Positions 24,720 to 34,300 of a DNA stretch of 44,828 bases are shown here, piece by piece; positions within the stretch are counted from its first letter, which is position 1; the number at the start of each line of letters is the position of its first letter. The position numbers and the translations under genes are program-made. This DNA is from Candidatus Halocynthiibacter alkanivorans (GTDB lineage Bacteria > Pseudomonadota > Alphaproteobacteria > Rhodobacterales > Rhodobacteraceae): assembly GCF_003333265.1 (NCBI RefSeq), contig NZ_QOLB01000056.1:1-44828 (forward strand), given 5' to 3'. Under the pieces are notes generated by a model that was not told where the DNA came from, ran no database searches, and worked only from the letters and a program-made list of their open reading frames with translations.

Positions 24720-24905
24720 GGTTCGCGCGAACAGGCTCCTGACGCGTTCACCACAGGTCCAGGCCGGGATCTCAGCTATGTGAGATAAGCCGCTCAGTGC
24801 CGCGCCGTCTGTTTACCCGATTTGAACGCCCCCTTAGCTTTGCACACTTCCCCGGTCAGGCGCAAAACCACCGTCCGGCAGGGATAAACCTGCGCCAATC
24901 TCAAC

Positions 24906-24936
24906 TCTGCCTGCCAATGGCGGCATGGCAGGCAGA
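24906..24936 (-). terminator. Hairpin at the end of the moeA/DUF2478 operon
   Basis: TCTGCCTGCCA (24906-24916) pairs perfectly with TGGCAGGCAGA (24926-24936) around a nine-base loop, 21 bp beyond the DUF2478 stop. This 11-bp stem is a good candidate for the 3' end of the minus-strand operon. Confidence 0.6.
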
Positions 24937-24957
24937 CGGTACTGGGCTTGCCTGCGC

Positions 24958-25479
24958 TTATGCGGCTGTGGATCGTCCGGCAATTTTATCTGTGGCCCAG
25001 TCGACAATCGCAGCCGCGCTGGTTGGCAATTTTATCGCCAGCCCTCCGGAGAACTCCAGAAACGCGGCCTCGTTCATTTGGTTGACGGCGGTGACAACCG
25101 GCAATCCCAATGACAAAGCCTCGGCAATCAGATCGCGAAATCCACGCCCGTCGGCTTCGTGTTTGCCGAATTTATTAAGGATTAGCAGCGCGCTGTCCGC
25201 ATTGAGACGGGACTGCACTTCAACCACCGCCTCTTCCAGCGCTGAGGGATCCAGCTTGCAGCCGCGCGCCTCTTTGCCCAGAGATTGCGAAATTCGGATG
25301 GTAGGACCGTCTGGCAAAACCCGTACATCCATGTCGCAACCGCGGCAATCCGGGCTGTCAGAATTGGTCTGCACGACGCCGGCCAACTGCAGCCCCCGCA
25401 GAGCAAGCAAGCCGGCAACCTCAGCAAGAACCGTGTCTGTTTTGCCCTGCTCTGTTGTGGTGATATATGCGATATCCAT
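24958..25479 (-). CDS. DUF2478-type protein, molybdenum-associated
   Basis: This 173-residue protein begins MDIAYITTTEQGKTDTVLAE and carries LRGLQLAGVVQTNS, CRGCDMDVRVLPDG, DSALLILNKFGKHEADGRG and LPVVTAVNQMNEAAF. This pattern matches the DUF2478 family, whose genes sit beside molybdenum transport or cofactor genes in alphaproteobacteria. The fold looks P-loop-NTPase-like (LILNKFGK), but the P-loop is replaced by TTEQGKTD. It is 23 bp downstream of moeA, which fits a role in molybdenum cofactor or nitrate reductase maturation. The function is not established. Confidence 0.75.
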   Translation of the reverse strand: MDIAYITTTEQGKTDTVLAEVAGLLALRGLQLAGVVQTNSDSPDCRGCDMDVRVLPDGPTIRISQSLGKEARGCKLDPSALEEAVVEVQSRLNADSALLILNKFGKHEADGRGFRDLIAEALSLGLPVVTAVNQMNEAAFLEFSGGLAIKLPTSAAAIVDWATDKIAGRSTAA

Positions 25480-25502
25480 TGGATCCTCACGTTATTGGTT
25501 GT

Positions 25503-26783
25503 TTATTTGCCCTGAAAGGGAATGAATTCTAGCAGATCCCCGGCGGCGATCTGGTCCACAAAGGACGGTATGCGGATCAACCCGTCAGCATTCAAAACTG
25601 ACGTAATCCGCGCGGAATGGCTGGCCTGTGCCACGGACACACGCTCGGTGCCACCAGCGTCATAGCCAACAATCTTTGCCGGGCGATATTCGCAGCGGCC
25701 CGGCCGGTGCTGCAAAGCATGATCCGCTTTGACGTGGCGGCCCGCGCGTGCCTTGGGTGTTCTGGCAGTCAGATGGTCCAGCATGGGACCGCCCAGTACA
25801 TTCCAGGTGACAAATGCGGAAACCGGGTTGCCAGGAAGTCCAATCAGCACGGCCCGGTCAATGGTCGCCAGGGTAAAAGGTTTGCCGGGTTTGATCGCGA
25901 CGCCCGACAGGGCCACCTGCCCGCCCGCGACTTTGATGGCGGCCTTAAGATGGTCCTCTTCCCCGACCGAAGCACCGCCGGTGGCGACAATGATATCCGC
26001 AGTCGCTGCAAACCGCCGGAGCGTCGCCGCCATTTCTGCGCAATCGTCAGATATCCGCAGGCGGGCAATCAGCTCGACAGAAGGATCGCGCAGCGCCGCC
26101 TCCATCATCGGTGTGTTCACATCTGATATCTCGGACCCGGTGAGCGGCCCACCCGCGGTTTTCAACTCTTTTCCGGAGACAAGCAACACCACTTTCACCC
26201 TGCGGCGCACCGAAAGACTGCCGGCACCGGCGGCAGCGGCACAGGCGATCTGCACTGGACCAAGCGTGGTACCGGCACGGATCAGCGTTTCACCCCTGGC
26301 GTATTCCTCGCCCGCCCTGCGGATGTTCAGCCAAGGTTGAACCGGCTTTGAAAAGGATATCTCTGCCCCCCTGCGCACCACTTCCTCCTGCATGATGACA
26401 GCGTCAAACCCCCCGGGAATACGAGCGCCAGTGAAGATCTGAACAGCGGCAGCCTGCGGATCAATATCAGCGTCCGGATCCCCTGCGGCAATGCGGCCAC
26501 CGAGGGCCACAATCCACGGGCCGGTTTCTGCAAGCAGAGCAGTCCGGACGGCAAAACCATCCATGGCGGAATTGTCAAACCGTGGCGCAAGATCAGTGGC
26601 GCAGAGATCCCCGGCCAGGATCCTGCCGGGCGCGTCACGGAGTTTCACGACCTCTGTTTCCGAGACCGGCACAACAAGCGAAATTCCATGGGCAAGAGCC
26701 GCGTCAACCGGCCACAGCCCTGCTTTGACGTCTGCACGGTCACATCCGCATTGAGATGTTGAAATCGGTTGGGAAATTGTCAT
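25503..26783 (-). CDS. moeA: Molybdopterin molybdenumtransferase MoeA
   Basis: This 426-residue MoeA inserts molybdate into adenylylated molybdopterin. It has the family's FDNSAMDGFAVR segment near residue 70, FTGARIPGGFDAVIMQEE, the MoCF_biosynth motif VATGGASVGEEDHLK, and LSGVAIKPGKPF followed by IGLPGNPVSAFVTW, which are highly diagnostic. The start at 26783 overlaps the carbonic anhydrase stop (ATGA) and has GGGAG upstream, so it is preferred over 26825. Its position in the nitrate reductase locus indicates cofactor supply for NarG. Confidence 0.95.
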   Translation of the reverse strand: MTISQPISTSQCGCDRADVKAGLWPVDAALAHGISLVVPVSETEVVKLRDAPGRILAGDLCATDLAPRFDNSAMDGFAVRTALLAETGPWIVALGGRIAAGDPDADIDPQAAAVQIFTGARIPGGFDAVIMQEEVVRRGAEISFSKPVQPWLNIRRAGEEYARGETLIRAGTTLGPVQIACAAAAGAGSLSVRRRVKVVLLVSGKELKTAGGPLTGSEISDVNTPMMEAALRDPSVELIARLRISDDCAEMAATLRRFAATADIIVATGGASVGEEDHLKAAIKVAGGQVALSGVAIKPGKPFTLATIDRAVLIGLPGNPVSAFVTWNVLGGPMLDHLTARTPKARAGRHVKADHALQHRPGRCEYRPAKIVGYDAGGTERVSVAQASHSARITSVLNADGLIRIPSFVDQIAAGDLLEFIPFQGK

Positions 26784-27397
26784 TTCATGTCTCCCACACC
26801 GGAATGCCCACCCGTCACGGTGCATTCAAGGTTGCGCAACAAGCCATCTTTCAGCCCGTAAATCAGCCCATGCACCGCAATGCTGCGCCCGTTTGCCCAT
26901 GCCCGTTGCAGAATGGGCGTCTCGCAAACCCGGCGTACGCCTTCAACCACATTAAACTCCGCTAGTTTATCGCGATGGGATTCGGTATCGGCGCATTGGC
27001 TGAGATCGATTGCATATTGGCGTTCCAGCCTGCGGATGGGTTCGAGCCAGTGATCGGCCAGCCCGTGTGGCAGGTTTTCCGTCGCCGCTTTGATGCCGCC
27101 GCAGCCGTAATGGCCACAGACGACAATTTCCCGCACTGCCAACGCGTCGACAGCAAATTCAAGCGCGCTGAGCAGGTTCATGTCAGACGAATGGATCACA
27201 TTTGCCACGTTGCGGTGGACAAAGACTTCTCCCGGATCAAGACCCGCCACGACATTGGCCGGCACCCGGCTGTCAGAGCAGCCGATCCAGAAATATTCCG
27301 GTGACTGCCGGGTGGCAAGACGGGCGAAATACTCAGGTGCCGCGCGGGTGCGCTCTTCAGACCAGGCAGCGTTTCTGGCAAGCAGATCAGACAACAT
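26780..27397 (-). CDS. Beta-class carbonic anhydrase
   Basis: This 205-residue zinc enzyme interconverts CO2 and bicarbonate. The metal ligands are visible: C40 and D42-R44 in WIGCSDSRVP, and H96 and C99 in VVCGHYGCGGIKA. Also typical are GEVFVHRNVANVI and GLIYGLKDGLL near the end. MLSDLLARN was chosen as start because GGAG precedes it and an upstream ATG (27478) adds unlike sequence. It overlaps moeA by four bases and follows the parvulin gene, so it is expressed with the nitrate reductase genes. A link to pH or bicarbonate handling during nitrate respiration is inferred. Confidence 0.95.
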   Translation of the reverse strand: MLSDLLARNAAWSEERTRAAPEYFARLATRQSPEYFWIGCSDSRVPANVVAGLDPGEVFVHRNVANVIHSSDMNLLSALEFAVDALAVREIVVCGHYGCGGIKAATENLPHGLADHWLEPIRRLERQYAIDLSQCADTESHRDKLAEFNVVEGVRRVCETPILQRAWANGRSIAVHGLIYGLKDGLLRNLECTVTGGHSGVGDMK

Positions 27398-27492
27398 GAA
27401 AGTTTTCTCCGGCGTGAGGCTCAGGGTAACGCCCGGACGCGCCGGACGTGAGATTATTGATTTGGGCGTATGCAGCATTCAGTATTCCAGGG

Positions 27493-28308
27493 TCAGGATG
27501 CAGGAAACTTTCCCATGTCAATTCCGCTGATTTCAGCCCGCGCGACAAGTTCGTCGCCAAAGTGACGGGCGCCACGCGCCCAGGCGACTTTTTCAAGCAT
27601 TTCAACAATCTGACCCTGCACCGCCTCAAAGGGCAGCAATTCCCCAGTTGCCTTGGCGTCCAGACGCAGGATGTGAATACCATAGCGGCTTTCGACCGGC
27701 TCAAGCGCAAGTTCGCCTGGGTTCAGCTTTTCAAGTGCGGCTTCAAATTCAGGCACGGTGTCGCCCGGAGATATCTGCCCCAATTGCCCGCCCGCATCCC
27801 GCGACGGGCAGTCGCTTTCGTTGCGCGCGAGAGACGCAAAGCGATCCGGTTGCGTCTTCAGCACTTCAAGCACAGCCTGCGCCCGTTTCAAAGCGTCTGA
27901 GCGTGCGGCTGCATCTGCGGGGTCGGCAGCAAACAGAATATGCGCCGGTTCATAAAGCGAAGGCGCCCGGAAGCGGTTTGGTGCGGCGTCATAGGCTTTG
28001 CGCACGGCCTGCTCCCGGGGCGGTTCAACCTCCACGCGGGCCTCCAGCAGCGCGCGTATTACTGCCTCCTCCGGGGTTTCGACCTTGCCGGGTGAGAGTT
28101 CCTTTGGCTCGGCCTGCTGGTTCACGCGCTTTGCTTCCTGCAACAGCAGGCTGCGCATAACCAGCGCCCGCGCTGCTTTACGCCAGGCAAGGCCAGGTTT
28201 GCCTTTTGGCGCAGCATGGTTCTGCGCCTCAGAAGCAATGGCAACCTGGGTTATCGGTTCACCATTGACGACAATATCGGGGAAAAGCGGTTTGTTCATC
28301 TCTGTCAC
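27493..28308 (-). CDS. Parvulin-type peptidyl-prolyl isomerase, NarI-linked
   Basis: This 271-residue protein has a parvulin (PpiC) domain at about 125-225: ILFAADPADAAARSDALKRA, FASLARNESDCPSRDAGGQLGQISPGDTVPEFEAAL and SRYGIHILRLD are standard. There is no signal peptide. Parvulins immediately after narI are common in alpha- and beta-proteobacterial nitrate reductase operons and are thought to help fold the complex. Its ATG overlaps narI by four bases (ATGA). The N-terminal 120 residues form a helical chaperone-like region. Confidence 0.92.
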   Translation of the reverse strand: MTEMNKPLFPDIVVNGEPITQVAIASEAQNHAAPKGKPGLAWRKAARALVMRSLLLQEAKRVNQQAEPKELSPGKVETPEEAVIRALLEARVEVEPPREQAVRKAYDAAPNRFRAPSLYEPAHILFAADPADAAARSDALKRAQAVLEVLKTQPDRFASLARNESDCPSRDAGGQLGQISPGDTVPEFEAALEKLNPGELALEPVESRYGIHILRLDAKATGELLPFEAVQGQIVEMLEKVAWARGARHFGDELVARAEISGIDMGKFPAS

Positions 28309-29075
28309 TCCGCGGGTTTTGTGGTTGGTTTAACGGGCCGGGTCCGGACCGCTTTCTTGGTGGCCGGCGCGATTGTATTGCCGCGTTTGGGCAAAGCTGT
28401 CTGCCGGCGCGAGCGCACCACCTGATAGCCAGGCCGAGTCAGATAGCGCAGCGGCACCGACAGCATGTGAACCAGGCGTGTGAAGGGGAACACCAGGAAG
28501 ATCGTCAGCCCCAGAACCAGGTGCAATTTGAAAATCAGCGCCACTTCCGCGACCTGATCAGCAGCCCCGCTCTGGAACGTAAGGATCCCCTGCGCCCAGG
28601 CCATAAACTTGACCATTTCACCGCCGTCCAGATGCTGAACCGAGATAAAGATCGTGCCGACACCCAGCACCAACTGCGCCAGCAGCAGAGCCAGGATGGC
28701 AATATCTGCAAAGCTCGAAGTCTTGCGGATCCGCGGATCAGTCCAGCGGCGGTGAAACAATATGCCGCCACCGGTCAGCGCCATCACCCCGGCGATCCCT
28801 CCGGCAATCACAGCGAGCGTTTGTTTGAACTCATTGCTGACGCCAAGAAAGTGAAACAGGCTGATCGGGGTCAGCAGACCTATCAGGTGGCCGAAAAAAA
28901 TCACCAGCACGCCGACATGAAACAGGACAGAGCCCAAAATCAGCTGTTTGCGACGCAAAAGCTGACTTGAAGAGGATTTCCACGTGAACGGATCCCGCTC
29001 ATAGCGCGCGATTGAGCCAATTATCATCACGCTGATTGCGATGTAGGGATAAATCCCGAAAAGAAAGTTGTTCAT
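28305..29075 (-). CDS. narI: Respiratory nitrate reductase gamma subunit NarI
   Basis: This is the 256-residue cytochrome b subunit that takes electrons from quinol and passes them to NarH. Five hydrophobic segments are seen from FLFGIYPYIAISVMIIGSIARYERDPFTWKSSSS to LVFPFTRLVHMLSVPLRY. Histidines in VLVIFFGHLIGL and in FKLHLVLGLTIF and RLVHML are the expected haem ligands. AAGGAG seven bases before ATG 29075 supports this start over the GTG at 29090, which overlaps narJ. A basic tail of about 35 residues follows the last helix. Confidence 0.97.
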   Translation of the reverse strand: MNNFLFGIYPYIAISVMIIGSIARYERDPFTWKSSSSQLLRRKQLILGSVLFHVGVLVIFFGHLIGLLTPISLFHFLGVSNEFKQTLAVIAGGIAGVMALTGGGILFHRRWTDPRIRKTSSFADIAILALLLAQLVLGVGTIFISVQHLDGGEMVKFMAWAQGILTFQSGAADQVAEVALIFKLHLVLGLTIFLVFPFTRLVHMLSVPLRYLTRPGYQVVRSRRQTALPKRGNTIAPATKKAVRTRPVKPTTKPAE

Positions 29076-29086
29076 CTGAAACTCCT

Positions 29087-29797
29087 TCACAAAGCCCGGG
29101 CCGGCGAGACCGGCGCGGGGTTAACGGGGGTGTCCATACTGGCCAGCATGTCGCGAACCTGAGGGCAGCCAGCGTCCGGGTCCGGACCAAAGGCAACCTG
29201 GGCTTCTTCCCAGACCGCGTCCAATGCATCAAGATCGTCCGGATTGTCATCCTCTTCACTCAACATCCTGGTGATCACTTCGTCATTGTCAGAGAGCCCG
29301 GACAACAACAGCAGGCCCGCGAACACGGCCGCATACTTGCTTTTGCGCCGCTCAAGCCGGGTTTGAAGCACCTCAAAAATATGCGCTGCATCCGCCAGGG
29401 TCTCTTTGGCCTCCGCAAGCGGTCGGGTGGCGAGAAACTCCAGCAACACCGGCAGGTGATCCGGCAATTCGCTTGTGGCGGGCTCAAATCCCCCATCACG
29501 GTAGGTTTCGACCAGATCGACCATTGCGCCACCCCGGTCACGGCTTTCGCCATGCACGTGTTCAAACAGGTTCAGCGACAGGGTGCGGGAGCGGTCAAAG
29601 AGATGAACAAAGCTTTCCTGCTGCTCATAAAGATCTGTGCTCCCGAGCCACTCAAGAAGTGGCTCGAGGTTGCTTTGCGCCGTTTGGTCCAGCAAGCCCT
29701 CGGAACGCAGTGCCGAGCGGATGTCGCTGATGGCGGCCTGCAGATCTTCAGACGGGTAGCTCAGCAGGGCTGAAATGCATTTGAGTGTCATCAACAT
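29087..29797 (-). CDS. narJ: Nitrate reductase molybdenum cofactor assembly chaperone NarJ
   Basis: This 236-residue chaperone of the NarJ/TorD type helps insert the molybdenum cofactor into NarG and dock the complex to the membrane. It starts MTLKCISALLSYPSEDLQ and contains SFVHLFDRSRTLSLNLFEHVHGESRDRG, the most conserved NarJ segment, and YVAVFAGLL-like KYAAVFAGLLLLSGL. It overlaps narH by one base (TGATG) and is followed by narI. The ending AALRFGPDPDAGCPQ-like stretch also fits. Confidence 0.95.
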   Translation of the reverse strand: MLMTLKCISALLSYPSEDLQAAISDIRSALRSEGLLDQTAQSNLEPLLEWLGSTDLYEQQESFVHLFDRSRTLSLNLFEHVHGESRDRGGAMVDLVETYRDGGFEPATSELPDHLPVLLEFLATRPLAEAKETLADAAHIFEVLQTRLERRKSKYAAVFAGLLLLSGLSDNDEVITRMLSEEDDNPDDLDALDAVWEEAQVAFGPDPDAGCPQVRDMLASMDTPVNPAPVSPARAL

Positions 29798-31326
29798 CAG
29801 AACGCCTCCGAAGGCAGGATGAGGGTTTTCTTTTTCTTCTTGCCGCCAAACATCGAACCTTCGCTGATGCCCGGGGAACAGCCGTTGCCGTCGGTAAAGC
29901 CGCAGCCGCCGCGCAGGTCATAGGCTTCTTCAACCGTTTCACGATGGGTTGTGGGGATCACAAACCGATCTTCGTAATCGGCCAGCGCCATGATTTTATA
30001 CATGTCCTCGATGGTGCGCCCTGACAGTCCAACGCGTGCGGCGATGCCTTCGTCAATGACGCCGTCGATGGTTTTGGACCGCATATAGGCGCGCATCGCC
30101 AGCATACGTTCCAGCGCGCTCACTACGGGTTCTTCGTCCCCTGCTGTCAGCATATTGGCGAGGTATTTGACCGGAATGCGCAGCGAGCGCACATCGGGCA
30201 TTTCACCGTCATGACCAATGTGACCAGCCTCCGCCGCGTTCTGGATCGGCGACAGCGGTGGCACGTACCACACCATTGGCAGCGTCCGGTATTCCGGGTG
30301 CAGCGGGAAGGCGATTTTCCAGTCCATCGCCATTTTCCACACCGGCGAATTTTTCGCCGCTTCAACCCAGTCGTCCGGAATGCCATCGGCGCGGGCAGCG
30401 GCCTGAACTTCGGGATCATTGGGATCGAGGAACAGGTCAAGCTGTGCCTGATAGAGGTCTTTCTCATCCGGTGCATTGGCCGCCGCTTCGATCTTGTCGG
30501 CGTCATAGAGCATCACACCCAGATAACGGATGCGGCCGACACAGGTTTCCGAACACACGGTGGGGTTGCCACTTTCAATACGCGGATAACAGAAAGTGCA
30601 TTTCTCGGATTTGCCGGTGTCCCAGTTGTAATAGACCTTTTTATAGGGGCAGCCGGAGACACACATGCGCCAGCCACGGCATTTTTCCTGGTCGATCAGC
30701 ACGATGCCGTCTTCTTCGCGTTTGTAGATCGCACCCGACGGACAGGCGGCAGCACACGTCGGGTTGAGACAATGTTCACAGAGCCGCGGCAGGTACATCA
30801 TGAAAGTGTTTTCGTACTCGCCGTAGATCTCCTTCTGAATGCCCTCAAAGTTGTAATCCTTTGAGCGTTTGGAGAATTCACCGCCGAGAATTTCTTCCCA
30901 GTTCGGACCCGTTTCGATTTTCTCCATCCGCTCGCCGGTGATCAGCGAACGCGGCCGCGCCGTCGGAAACGCCTTCATTTCCGGCGCCGATTTCAGATGG
31001 TCGTAATCAAAGGTGAAGGGTTCGTAATAATCGTCAATCTCGGGCAGGTCCGGATTGCCAAAGATATTCGCCAGAATGCGCCATTTCGCGCCCTGTTTGG
31101 GCTGCAACTTACCCGATTTGGTGCGTTCCCAGCCGCCATTCCACTGGCTCTGGTCTTCCCAGTTTTTCGGATAACCAACACCGGGTTTGGTTTCGACATT
31201 GTTGAACCAGGCGTATTCAACACCTTCCCGGCTGGTCCAGACGTTTTTACAGGTCACGGAACAGGTGTGGCACCCGATACATTTGTCGAGGTTGAGTACC
31301 ATTCCGATTTGCGCACGAATTCTCAT
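29797..31326 (-). CDS. narH: Respiratory nitrate reductase beta subunit NarH
   Basis: This is the 509-residue iron-sulfur subunit. Four cysteine groups are intact: CIGCHTCSVTCKNVW (residue 16 on), CEHCLNPTCAAACPSG, CRGWRMCVSGCPYKK with CTFC, and CSETCVGRIRYLG. The Trp in CRGW marks the cluster that is 3Fe-4S in NarH. It carries electrons from NarI haems to NarG. Its ATG overlaps the narG stop by four bases. The C-terminus contains DLRGGCGFTDGNGCSPG followed by a lysine run, seen in alphaproteobacterial NarH. Confidence 0.98.
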   Translation of the reverse strand: MRIRAQIGMVLNLDKCIGCHTCSVTCKNVWTSREGVEYAWFNNVETKPGVGYPKNWEDQSQWNGGWERTKSGKLQPKQGAKWRILANIFGNPDLPEIDDYYEPFTFDYDHLKSAPEMKAFPTARPRSLITGERMEKIETGPNWEEILGGEFSKRSKDYNFEGIQKEIYGEYENTFMMYLPRLCEHCLNPTCAAACPSGAIYKREEDGIVLIDQEKCRGWRMCVSGCPYKKVYYNWDTGKSEKCTFCYPRIESGNPTVCSETCVGRIRYLGVMLYDADKIEAAANAPDEKDLYQAQLDLFLDPNDPEVQAAARADGIPDDWVEAAKNSPVWKMAMDWKIAFPLHPEYRTLPMVWYVPPLSPIQNAAEAGHIGHDGEMPDVRSLRIPVKYLANMLTAGDEEPVVSALERMLAMRAYMRSKTIDGVIDEGIAARVGLSGRTIEDMYKIMALADYEDRFVIPTTHRETVEEAYDLRGGCGFTDGNGCSPGISEGSMFGGKKKKKTLILPSEAF

Positions 31327-34300
31327 TCTGCTGTCTCCTGTGTATCTGCCGGTTGATCGAGCCAGTCGACCTTGCGCATTTTTCTGACAATGACGAATTC
31401 GTCGCGGTTGCTGCCGACGGTTCCGTAGTAGTTGAACCCGTAAGACAGCTGGGCATAACCACCGATCATATGGGTGGGTTTCAGCGTGGTCCGGGTGACC
31501 GAGTTGTGGATACCGCCACGCAGGCCGGTTTTTTCCGATCCCGGTGTGTTCACGATTTTTTCCTGCGCGTGATACATGAAGATCGTGCCTTCTTTCATGC
31601 GCTGTGACACCACGGCACGGGCGGTCAGTGCCCCGTTGACGTTATAGGCTTCGACCCAGTCATTATCGACAATCCCGGCTTTGGCAGCGTCGATTTCAGA
31701 CAGCCAGACCACCGGGCCGCCGCGGTTCAGCGTCAGCATCAGCAAGTTGTCGGAATAGGTCGAATGGATGCCCCATTTCTGATGCGGGGTGATGAAGTTC
31801 AGCACCAGGTGCGGATTACCGTCACGCGCATCTGTGTTCACATCCCTGGTGATGGTCTTCAGATCTACCGGAGGGCGGTAGACGCAGAACCCTTCGCCAA
31901 AGGCGCGCATCCACAGGTGATCCTGATAAAGCTGCTGACGACCGGTCAGGGTGCGCCACGGGATCAATTCATGCACGTTGGTATAACCAGCGTTGTAACA
32001 GACCTCCTCGCTTTCAATGCCCGACCAGGTTGGTGAGGAGATGATTTTGCGCGGCTGGGCAGCAATGTCACGGAAACGGATCTTTTCATCGGCTTTTGAC
32101 AGCGCCAGATGGGCATGCTCGCGCCCGGTGATTTCGCTGAGCGCATTCCAGGCCTTCACAGCAACCTCACCATTGGTTTCCGGTGCAAGCATCAGAATGA
32201 CCTCAGTCGCGTCGATGTCGGTGTCAATTTTTGCACAGCCTTCCGCCGCGCCTTCGTCCCAGGTGCCGTTCAGTTCACGCAGGAGCTGCACTTCGTGTTT
32301 GGTGTCCCAGGCAATGCCTTTGCCGCCATTTCCGGCCTTCTCCAGCAGCGGCCCGAGTGCAACAAACCGGTCGTACAGTGCGGTGTAATCGCGTTCCACT
32401 TCGATGAAGTTTGGCGCGGTTTTGCCCGGAATCAGATCACATTCGCCTTTCTTCCAGTCCCGCACCTGGTCCTGCGCGATTTCTGCAGGGGTGTCATGCA
32501 GGATCGGCAGCGCAACGATATCGGTTTCCTTGCCAAGGATTTCCGGCGCCACTTCCTGGAATTTCTTCGCAATGGATTTGAAAATTTCCCAGTCGGATTT
32601 GCTTTCATAGGCCGGGTCCACCGCCGCCTGAAGCGGGTGGATGAACGGATGCATGTCACTGGTGTTCAGGTCGTTCTTTTCATACCAGCTGGCGGTTGGC
32701 AGCACGATATCAGAATAAACGCAGGTGGTGGACATGCGGAAATCGATGGTCACCAGCAGGTCCAGTTTGCCGCGTGGCGCGTCCTTGTGCCACTTGGCTT
32801 CTTTGGGCATGGTGCCGCCTTCTTCGCCAAGATCACGTCCCAGCACACCGTGGTCGGTGCCCAGCAGGTGTTTGAGGAAGTATTCGTGGCCCTTGCCGGA
32901 AGAGCCCAGCAGGTTGGAGCGCCAGATGAACAGGTTGCGCGGCCAGTTTTCGGGTGCATCCGGATCTTCGCAGGACATTTCCAAATCACCGGATTTAAGC
33001 TGCCCGGCGACATAGGCCGGGATGTCCTGCCCTGCCGCTTTTGCCGCTTTGGCAACCTCAAACGGGTTGGTTTTCAGCTGCGGTGCCGATGGCAACCAGC
33101 CCATGCGTTCAGCGCGGATGTTAAAGTCGATCATGCTGGCGTCCCAATCGCCCTCGGGCGCGGTGGGTGACAGGATTTCATCAGCGCGCAGGGTTTCATA
33201 GCGCCACTGATCGGTGTGGGCATACCAGGCAGACGTCGCGTTCATATGGCGCGGCGGTTTGCTCCAGTCCAGCGCGAAGGCCAACGGCTGCCAACCGGTT
33301 TGGGGGCGCAGTTTCTCCTGGCCCACATAGTGGCTCCAGCCACCGCCGGACTGACCGATACAGCCGCACATCACCAGCATATTGATGATGCCGCGGTAGT
33401 TCATATCCATGTGGTACCAGTGGTTGAGGCCGGCCCCCAGGATCACCATCGATTTGCCTTTGGTCTTTTCGGCATTCAGCGCGAATTCACGCGCAACAGT
33501 GATGATTGCATCGCGTTTAACGCCAGTGATCTTTTCCGCCCAGGCCGGGCTGTAGGGAATGTCCTCGTCATAGTCGCTGGTAACCCAGTCGCCGCCCAGA
33601 CCACGGTCCAGACCGTAGTTGGCGCAGAACAGATCAAACACGGTTGCAACGCGGACTTCGCCTTCCGGAAGTTGCAGCGTTTTCACCGGCACGTTTTTGG
33701 TCAGAACGTCGGGGTGTTCGCATTTGACGAAGTGTTCAGTGGCCTGACCACCGAAATAGGGAAAATCGACAGCCACAACCTCGTCGCGGTCCGCCTCATC
33801 GATCAGCGTCATCTGCAGGCTGGTGGCATCGTCCCCTGCCCGCTCTTCCAGGTTCCATCCACCGCCCTCGCCCCAGCGGAAACCGACTGATCCGTTGGGT
33901 GCAACTATGTCACCTGTGTTGGAATTGATCGCGGTGACCTTCCAGTCGGGGTTGTTGGATTCCCCCAGGTCGTCGCTGAACTCATCGGCGCGCAGGAAGC
34001 GTCCCGGCACCAGTTTTCCGTCTTTTTCATCGAGACGCACCAGCATCGGCATGTCGGAATATTTACGGCAGTAGTCCTCGAAATATTCCGCCTGACGGTC
34101 CAGGTGAAATTCGCGCAGGATCACATGGCCCATGGCCATTGCCAGTGCGCTGTCAGTACCTTGTTTGGGCGCCAGCCAGATGTCACCAAATTTTGCCGCC
34201 TCGGAATAATCCGGACAAATGACGGCAGACTTGGCACCACGATAGCGCGCTTCGGTATAAAAATGCGCGTCTGGTGTGCGGGTCTGTGGCACGTTTGAGC

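Larger units (their letters stand above)
24642..24957. other. Convergent spacer with two hairpins
   Basis: These 316 bp lie between convergent genes. The spacer holds the two perfect hairpins listed separately and a weak GAGCT-GAAA-AGCTC stem at 24645-24658. No gene is seen. Confidence 0.5.

Noticed and set aside
32109-33170. 353-codon plus-strand frame inside narG
   Set aside because: It is antisense to the highly conserved NarG and has His/Arg/Gly-rich shadow composition.
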